Shown: piece by piece, positions 14,023 through 18,027 of the stretch | Numbering within the stretch: the first letter of the stretch is position 1 | How the letters are laid out: the number at the start of each line of letters is the position of its first letter | The notes under the pieces: model-generated | What the model saw: only the letters and a program-made list of their open reading frames with translations | What the model was told of the DNA's origin: nothing | Database searches by the model: none | Translations under genes and position numbers: made by a program | Assembly (NCBI GenBank): GCA_002376325.1 | Contig: DFMR01000066.1 | Coordinates: 1-18,027, forward strand | Length of the DNA: 18,027 nucleotides | DNA from: Proteobacteria bacterium UBA3588 | GTDB lineage: Bacteria > Pseudomonadota > Gammaproteobacteria > Thiohalomonadales > Thiohalomonadaceae | Direction of reading: 5' to 3'

Positions 14023-14373
14023 TCAGGCGGGAAACCGCTTTGCCGCATAACGCCTGATCGCCTGCACGGTCATCAACAGCAACACCAGCGTCGACACCAT
14101 GCAGGCGATGGGCAGCCAGAACGGCAGCGCCGTGTAAGTGTGCAGAGCCAGCCCCATGGACGCGACGACGATTCCGAACAGGATGAAACGCCGGGCACCG
14201 AAGGCGTTGATTTCGTACCAGTGCTGCTCCGAGCGGAATGCCGCCGCCAGGCGGATGCCGTAATAGCGATTCGGCGGCACCCGGCGCAACAGCAACGGCA
14301 ACGACAACAGCGCCGTGACCGTGCCGAGCAGCATCAATACCGTTGCGGGTTCGGCGATAGGGGCGGCGGGCAT
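14023..14373 (-). CDS. SdpI/YhfL family membrane protein
   Basis: The 116-residue protein has three predicted membrane helices and the SdpI-family signature VPPNRYYGIR after the first helix, followed by WYEINAFGARRFILFG. SdpI in Bacillus gives immunity to the SdpC toxin and controls a repressor, but most proteobacterial members are uncharacterised; no toxin partner is visible here. The ATG at 14373 was chosen because AGGAGG lies eight bases upstream; two earlier in-frame ATGs (14391, 14403) lie within or before that site. It follows the twelve-helix membrane protein gene by 84 bases on the same strand and may be the last gene of that operon. Confidence 0.85.
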   Translation of the reverse strand: MPAAPIAEPATVLMLLGTVTALLSLPLLLRRVPPNRYYGIRLAAAFRSEQHWYEINAFGARRFILFGIVVASMGLALHTYTALPFWLPIACMVSTLVLLLMTVQAIRRYAAKRFPA

Positions 14374-14457
14374 GTCGGCATCCTCCTGCATTGCGGTGCG
14401 CAACCGAACGCCATTCTTTCAGCGCCGCCGCCGCGTGTCACCGGATTTCTGCCGCCG

Positions 14458-15741
14458 CTACTGCGCTGCGACCCGGCGATAGAGCAACACTGCCGCCAGC
14501 AGGTTGCGTAGCTGCACGACGAAGGCGGCGAGCAGCAACAACAGCGCCGGATAGAACAGCCAGCGCGGCACCAGGACCGCCCCCAGCAGCAGCACGCTAC
14601 CGGTCAGATGCAGCCGCAGGTGGCGCCGCGTCCAACGTTCTCCGACCACCTGCTTCATGTGCGGTATCCGTCCCTGCCATGCCCCGGCAGCCTGCAACCG
14701 GTTGTTGAGATGGAGCCAGACCAGGAACGGCACGATCTTGTAGAGCATGCCGCTGATCAGCGACACCGCCGCAGCGATGATCGCCAATACGCCCCAACCC
14801 AGTTCCGCACGCGCCGCCCACGCCGGCGGCAGCCAGGGTTGCAGCAGCCAGAGCAGTGCCGCAAGGATCATGGCTGCGAGTCCCAGGCGCCAGAAATCGA
14901 CGGTGACATCCGGCAGGCGACGCAGACGCCGCTGCTGCAACCGCAGGGTGATGATCGCGAATGCCACGAACGCCGCCGCCAGACCGTAACCGGCGCTGCG
15001 CGACGACAGGCCGCCCATCAACAGCGCCGACGCCAGCGACAACAGGCCGATCACCGCCCGGCCCCACACGCGCCGCAGCCACCGCGGGTATTCCTTCGTC
15101 ACCTGGAACATCGGCACCACCTGATAGGCGACGCCGGCCAGCAGCACGCCGCCCCAGCCGAGCAGCCCCCAGGCCAGATGCAGATCGGTGAAGCGGCGCA
15201 GCAGCGCCCCCCAGCCGGCATGTCCGGCCGCCAGCCAGGCCCCGAACAGCAGAGTCACGGCAAAGGCGAACAGCGCCAGGCGCATCGCCCACACCGTATC
15301 GTGCAGCGAGCGGGCCCGCCGCAGCGCGCGGCCGATGATCGCGATGAACAGCAGCACCGCCGCGGACAGTGCCGCGATGGCGACACCGAACAGCACCGGC
15401 CGCGCGCTCACGAAGGCGAGCGCAAGGGCGATGGTGCCCGCCACCAGCAGCAGATGGACCGCGGCGCTCAGGGCCGTGTTACGCACAACCTGCACCCCGG
15501 CCAGCACCGGCAACAACTGGAACATGGCCCCGCACATCACCATCGCCAGATAGCCCAGGGTGAACAGATGAGTCACCGCGAGCAGCGCAGGCTGCCAGCG
15601 CGACAGCAGGATGTCGGGGCCGGTGAACCCGGCCAGCAGGCAGGCGGCAATACCGAACAGGGGCGCGGTGAGAAAGAAGCGGAACGGCACCGCCATCGGC
15701 GGCGTCTGTTCCAGCGAAAGCATGGCGGTGCTGGCGGTCAT
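14458..15741 (-). CDS. polytopic membrane protein, NnrS-like / heme-copper-oxidase-subunit-I-like
   Basis: The 427-residue protein has about twelve predicted membrane helices. It starts with PFRFFLTAPLFG, a beginning shared with NnrS-like proteins. It keeps intramembrane histidines in THLFTLGYLAMVM, in LHLAWGLLGWG and in FLVWLHLNN, placed as possible heme or metal ligands. Related proteins without a firm name are often encoded beside hemerythrin and DUF2249 genes in respiratory and denitrification loci, and that is the arrangement here. It probably acts in the inner membrane in nitric-oxide or low-oxygen metabolism, which is inference from context. A full oxidase active site was not shown. 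The start at 15741 (with a second ATG at 15723) lacks a decisive ribosome-binding site. Confidence 0.72.
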   Translation of the reverse strand: MTASTAMLSLEQTPPMAVPFRFFLTAPLFGIAACLLAGFTGPDILLSRWQPALLAVTHLFTLGYLAMVMCGAMFQLLPVLAGVQVVRNTALSAAVHLLLVAGTIALALAFVSARPVLFGVAIAALSAAVLLFIAIIGRALRRARSLHDTVWAMRLALFAFAVTLLFGAWLAAGHAGWGALLRRFTDLHLAWGLLGWGGVLLAGVAYQVVPMFQVTKEYPRWLRRVWGRAVIGLLSLASALLMGGLSSRSAGYGLAAAFVAFAIITLRLQQRRLRRLPDVTVDFWRLGLAAMILAALLWLLQPWLPPAWAARAELGWGVLAIIAAAVSLISGMLYKIVPFLVWLHLNNRLQAAGAWQGRIPHMKQVVGERWTRRHLRLHLTGSVLLLGAVLVPRWLFYPALLLLLAAFVVQLRNLLAAVLLYRRVAAQ

Positions 15742-15794
15742 CCTGATAGTTCCGACCCGGTTATTGAAACGCAGAAACCGGCGCTGCGATGGGG

Positions 15795-15817
15795 GTGGGA
15801 GCCGGCTGACGCCGGTT
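15795..15817. repeat. REP-like palindromic fragment
   Basis: GTGGGAGCCGGCTGACGCCGGTT contains a short stem (CCGG/CCGG, extendable with one mismatch) and the same GTGGGAGCC start as the arms of the palindrome at 501-568. It lies in the 90-bp gap between the DUF2249 stop and the start of the polytopic membrane protein, so it may act as a processing or partial termination point within the operon. Confidence 0.5.
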
Positions 15818-15831
15818 GGCCGTTTTCTCTC

Positions 15832-16119
15832 TCACTCGAACCACGGCGCCAGGGCGGCGGCGGCGGCACGGGCCGCCGCTGCGGCGCCGCCATCGTCGTA
15901 GCGCCAGATGAACACCTCGCACATACCGTCGGCGCCGCGCCGCGTATCGTGGCCAAAGCCCAGCGGTTCGATGCGATCGTAGAGCAGGCAGGGTTTCATG
16001 CGGTGGCGCATGCGCAGGTAGCTACCGGACGGCAACTCGTTTAGCGCGGCCAACGCCAGAACCAGGGGTTCCGGCGCGGCCAGCGTATGTACGTCGAGCA
16101 GGTGTTCAGCCGGAGGCAT
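15832..16119 (-). CDS. DUF2249 domain protein
   Basis: The 95-residue protein fits the DUF2249 family: LDVHTLAAPEPL at the start, PSGSYLRMRHRMKPCLLYDRI in the middle (a TusA-like beta-alpha fold with a Pro-Cys that replaces the usual CPxP), then an aromatic strand (VFIWRYD) and an Ala-rich tail. DUF2249 domains often occur fused to, or next to, hemerythrins in nitrogen-oxide and redox clusters. Here the gene overlaps the hemerythrin stop by 14 bases, which shows co-translation. No strong ribosome-binding site precedes the ATG at 16119, consistent with coupling. Its molecular role is unknown. Confidence 0.85.
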   Translation of the reverse strand: MPPAEHLLDVHTLAAPEPLVLALAALNELPSGSYLRMRHRMKPCLLYDRIEPLGFGHDTRRGADGMCEVFIWRYDDGGAAAAARAAAAALAPWFE

Positions 16120-16561
16120 GGGTCGTGCGCAGCGCCTGCATCCGTTCCAGCACGGCGTCGCCGCCGGCCGCCAGGGTACGCTCGGACATCGGATAGAGGA
16201 TCTGCTCCTCCTTCATGTTGTGCTGCTGCATCAGGATCAGCAGCGTCTCCGAGGCGCCGAGAAATTCGTCGGCCTGCCGCGCCGCTGCTGCCTGCTGCAT
16301 CTGCTGCAACAGCTCACGCATCTGGCGATGCTCCACGCGCATCACCTGGGTCGGCCCCATGCTGCTGCCGGCCGCCGTCTCGAAGGCGGGAAACAGCACC
16401 TCCTCCTCCATTGCGAAATGCTGTTCCATCGCCTGCTGAAAGAGCGCATAAGCGGCATCGGCGTCGGCCCAGCGTCCATCGGCGACACCGCGTTCGGCAA
16501 CCACGAACAGCTCATCGCACTGCTTGTGGTCGCCGGACATGTAGTGGGAAATCGTATTCAT
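16106..16561 (-). CDS. hemerythrin domain protein
   Basis: The 151-residue helical bundle has candidate di-iron ligands H12 (GDH), H48 and E52 (EQHFAMEEE), H78 (VEHRQM), and H114 with E118 (QQHNMKEEQILYP). This gives four His and two Glu/Asp-type ligands, one His fewer than classical hemerythrin. Bacterial relatives store or sense O2 or NO, or repair iron-sulfur centres. The ATG at 16561 is chosen because GGAG lies six bases upstream; the frame is open to 16630, but that part overlaps the FNR-like box. It is the first gene of a probable hemerythrin/DUF2249/membrane protein operon. Confidence 0.9.
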   Translation of the reverse strand: MNTISHYMSGDHKQCDELFVVAERGVADGRWADADAAYALFQQAMEQHFAMEEEVLFPAFETAAGSSMGPTQVMRVEHRQMRELLQQMQQAAAARQADEFLGASETLLILMQQHNMKEEQILYPMSERTLAAGGDAVLERMQALRTTHASG

Positions 16562-16616
16562 GACACACTCCGAAAGAGGCAGGACTGCACTGTGCCATCG
16601 CTGCGCGGGCCGCGCC

Positions 16617-16630
16617 TTGACCCGCATCAA
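16617..16630 (-). promoter_or_regulatory. FNR/Dnr-type box in class II position upstream of the hemerythrin gene
   Basis: On the minus strand the sequence is TTGATGCGGGTCAA. It matches nine of ten bases of the FNR/Dnr consensus TTGAT-N4-ATCAA, and the dyad extends to CCTTGA/TCAAGG. The centre at 16623.5 lies 32 bp from the centre of CACAGT (16594-16589), a weak -10 with the key A and T. That is the spacing of class II activation at -41.5, giving a start near 16582 and a leader of about 21 nt before the ATG at 16561. The geometry is seen in sequence; the regulator's identity is inferred. Confidence 0.6.
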
Positions 16631-16648
16631 GGCGGGCTGCGCCGCCGG

Positions 16649-17581
16649 CTATCGCAGTTGGGGATAGATATCGTGTACGCCGGTGCCGGACGCACGGTCG
16701 AAGAAGCGCGCACGGTAGATCAATCGCGCTGCGACGCCTGCCGGGTCGGTGAAGCCGCTACGATCATGGATCACGTTGTTGCACAGCAGTCCCATGCCGG
16801 ACGCCAGGCGGGCACGAAAACAGAAAGCCGGCTCCTCGTCCAGCAGCCGCTCCAACAGAACGACGGCATCGCGCGTCATCGGATCGTCGCGCCACTCGAT
16901 GTTGCGTTTGCGCGCCGTATAGCGCATGTGCAGACTGTCGCTGGCGGCGTGGTAGGAAAACACGGGACCGGTGGCGCAACCGCGGGCGCTGCCCTCGCCG
17001 TCCTTGCCCGGCGGGATGGTCATGACGTCGGGCCGCATCAGGGTGCGGATATGTTCCGGGCCGGCGTCGCGCAAACGGATATAAGCGATCTCGGGATCGA
17101 TCAGGCCGTTGTCGCCGCCTTCGCCCGCGCTATGGACGCAGTGCAGGATCAGACCGCGAATCTGACGCTCCGCCGTGTTGTAGTAGCCGTCGGTATGCCA
17201 CTTGATGGGGCGATTGGTATAAGGGATATAGCTCGGATGTTCGCCCTCCGGGTTGACCGTCAGCGACGTGATGCCGTCGTCGTCCGCCAGATAGTTCGAA
17301 TCGAGCCGCAACAGACCGAAGCGCGCACCGAGATTGCGCGGAATATTCTTGTCCGGATCATCGCCGGTCGCACCGGCGTAGATCACCATATTCGTCTTGC
17401 ACAACCGTTGCCGCAGCGCCTCATACTCGGCCAGCGCCAGATTGCGCGGGTTCTTCACCTCGACGATCAGATCCGTCGCAGTCGTCGGATAGGCGGCAAG
17501 CTTGGCGTCGCGCCAGCGGCGATAAGCGTCGTGATTGTCCGGATGAAACGGCGAATGCGCCGGAAAGCCTGCCTCTGTCAT
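16649..17581 (-). CDS. TauD/TfdA-family Fe(II)/2-oxoglutarate dioxygenase
   Basis: The 310-residue protein contains the facial triad of this family: HxD in KWHTDGYYN (H129, D131) and the distal His in NNVIHDRSGF (H272), followed by Arg residues in RLIYRARFF that would bind 2-oxoglutarate. It would hydroxylate a small molecule using O2 and 2-oxoglutarate in the cytosol; the substrate is unknown. Taurine and 2,4-D enzymes are about this size, but substrate-pocket residues do not point to either. The second of two consecutive ATGs (17581) is preferred, being about five bases after GAGG. It lies 68 bases upstream of the hemerythrin start-site region on the same strand. Confidence 0.85.
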   Translation of the reverse strand: MTEAGFPAHSPFHPDNHDAYRRWRDAKLAAYPTTATDLIVEVKNPRNLALAEYEALRQRLCKTNMVIYAGATGDDPDKNIPRNLGARFGLLRLDSNYLADDDGITSLTVNPEGEHPSYIPYTNRPIKWHTDGYYNTAERQIRGLILHCVHSAGEGGDNGLIDPEIAYIRLRDAGPEHIRTLMRPDVMTIPPGKDGEGSARGCATGPVFSYHAASDSLHMRYTARKRNIEWRDDPMTRDAVVLLERLLDEEPAFCFRARLASGMGLLCNNVIHDRSGFTDPAGVAARLIYRARFFDRASGTGVHDIYPQLR

Positions 17582-17682
17582 CATACCCTCGCCATCACTC
17601 CGGTTGCCGCCGTCATCGCCGGCGGCCAGTGTAGCAAGGCCGGTAGGATTAAGGCAGATGCGTACTGCGGATAGCGGGGATC

Positions 17683-17707
17683 GGACGGCGGCGCACGGCC
17701 GCCGTCC
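17683..17707. other. strong GC-rich hairpin after the Spy-like gene
   Basis: GGACGGCGG (17683-17691) and CCGCCGTCC (17699-17707) form a perfect 9-bp stem with a 7-nt loop, twelve bases after the stop of the Spy/CpxP-like gene on the minus strand. No T-tract follows, so it is not a canonical intrinsic terminator, but it could block exonucleases or reduce read-through into the dioxygenase gene. Confidence 0.5.
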
Positions 17708-17718
17708 AACCGATACCG

Positions 17719-18027
17719 CTAGCGGTCCCAGCCCCGGCCCCAGCGATCGCGGCGCAGTTGCTCCTTCTGCTCCTTGGTCAGCTGGTCATAGATGCGATTG
17801 CGGGTCTTGATACCCGTCTCGATCATCGCCCGCTGGGTCTTGAACAGATCGTCGTAGACCTTGCCGATGGCGGCAGCATCCAGATGCTCGGCGTCATAGA
17901 GATCGCTCAGCTTGCCGTAATCGGTGAACAGCGACGACATCATGCTCCAGTGCAACTTGTGCTGTTGGTCGAGAATGTTGTCGATCGTCCGGCGCTGGTT
18001 GTCGCTAAGGTTCAGCGACCAGATAGG
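17719..18027 (-). CDS. Spy/CpxP-family periplasmic protein (partial, N-terminus beyond the right edge)
   Basis: The frame is open to the window edge and gives 102 residues, beginning within LNLSDNQRRTIDNIL and ending with RRDRWGRGWDR. The helix-rich, charged sequence and two LTxxQ-like motifs (LSDNQ near the visible start, LTKEQ near the end) are typical of Spy, CpxP and CnrX/ZraP-like proteins, which are periplasmic chaperones or metal sensors. The signal peptide and true start are missing from the window. No metal-ligand cluster is visible in the part seen. Confidence 0.8.
   Translation of the reverse strand, partial: PIWSLNLSDNQRRTIDNILDQQHKLHWSMMSSLFTDYGKLSDLYDAEHLDAAAIGKVYDDLFKTQRAMIETGIKTRNRIYDQLTKEQKEQLRRDRWGRGWDR

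Noticed and set aside
14608..16044. Plus-strand open frame of about 480 codons opposite the 12-TM and DUF2249 genes
   Set aside because: Its composition is dominated by Gln, Arg and His repeats, as expected from the complement of a hydrophobic high-GC gene; the minus-strand frames carry family signatures.
16118..17674. Plus-strand open frame of about 520 codons opposite the hemerythrin and dioxygenase genes
   Set aside because: It spans two well-supported minus-strand genes and the promoter between them, and shows no domain.
1..18027. CRISPR array, tRNA/rRNA, insertion sequence, integrase or prophage
   Set aside because: No regularly spaced repeats, clover-leaf sequence, transposase, integrase or phage motif was found on either strand.

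Overview
The window is high-GC bacterial DNA with dense, mostly minus-strand gene clusters. Its gene content points to a Gammaproteobacterium: LemA/TPM proteins, an OlsF-type acyltransferase, an LpxH-like phosphatase, MarC, a Spy/CpxP-type protein, and a hemerythrin/DUF2249 pair next to a polytopic membrane protein. REP-like extragenic palindromes fit this too. The hemerythrin cluster behind an FNR/Dnr-like box suggests a facultative anaerobe or denitrifier. The genus cannot be fixed from the sequence alone. No rRNA, tRNA, CRISPR array, insertion sequence, integrase or phage gene was seen, so this looks like ordinary chromosome.

Left part (1-3090). A small eight-cysteine zinc-ribbon protein lies on the minus strand, with a possible further minus-strand gene starting at the very edge behind a duplicated Shine-Dalgarno sequence. 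A 315-bp intergenic stretch carrying a palindromic repeat separates it from a plus-strand operon. That operon encodes a LemA lipoprotein, an exported TPM-domain protein with a Gly-rich tail, a second membrane-bound TPM protein, and possibly a small two-helix membrane protein.

Middle (3138-9524, all minus strand). In transcription order: an LpxH-like metallophosphoesterase, a MarC-family membrane protein, a ten-TPR GT41 (SPINDLY/O-GlcNAc-transferase type) glycosyltransferase, a 47-codon ORF that overlaps the GTG start of an MFS transporter by GTGA, the MFS gene (whose last codons lie in a REP-like palindrome), and a hexapeptide-repeat O-acetyltransferase. The glycosyltransferase and the 47-codon ORF/MFS pair each have their own plausible sigma-70 promoter.

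Centre-right (9716-13922). A bifunctional OlsF-like acyltransferase runs divergently from the LpxH-like gene, so two lipid-related genes share one 191-bp intergenic region. Convergent to it is a methyl-accepting chemotaxis protein. A DUF202 membrane protein diverges from the MCP.

Right part (14023-18027, all minus strand). A partial Spy/CpxP-like gene, a TauD/TfdA-type dioxygenase, a hemerythrin, a DUF2249 protein, a twelve-helix His-containing NnrS-like or heme-copper-oxidase-like membrane protein, and an SdpI-family protein. An almost perfect FNR/Dnr box (TTGAT-N4-GTCAA on the coding strand) lies upstream of the hemerythrin gene, in class II geometry relative to a weak -10. This cluster is read as a low-oxygen or nitric-oxide response module and is the most interesting part of the window.
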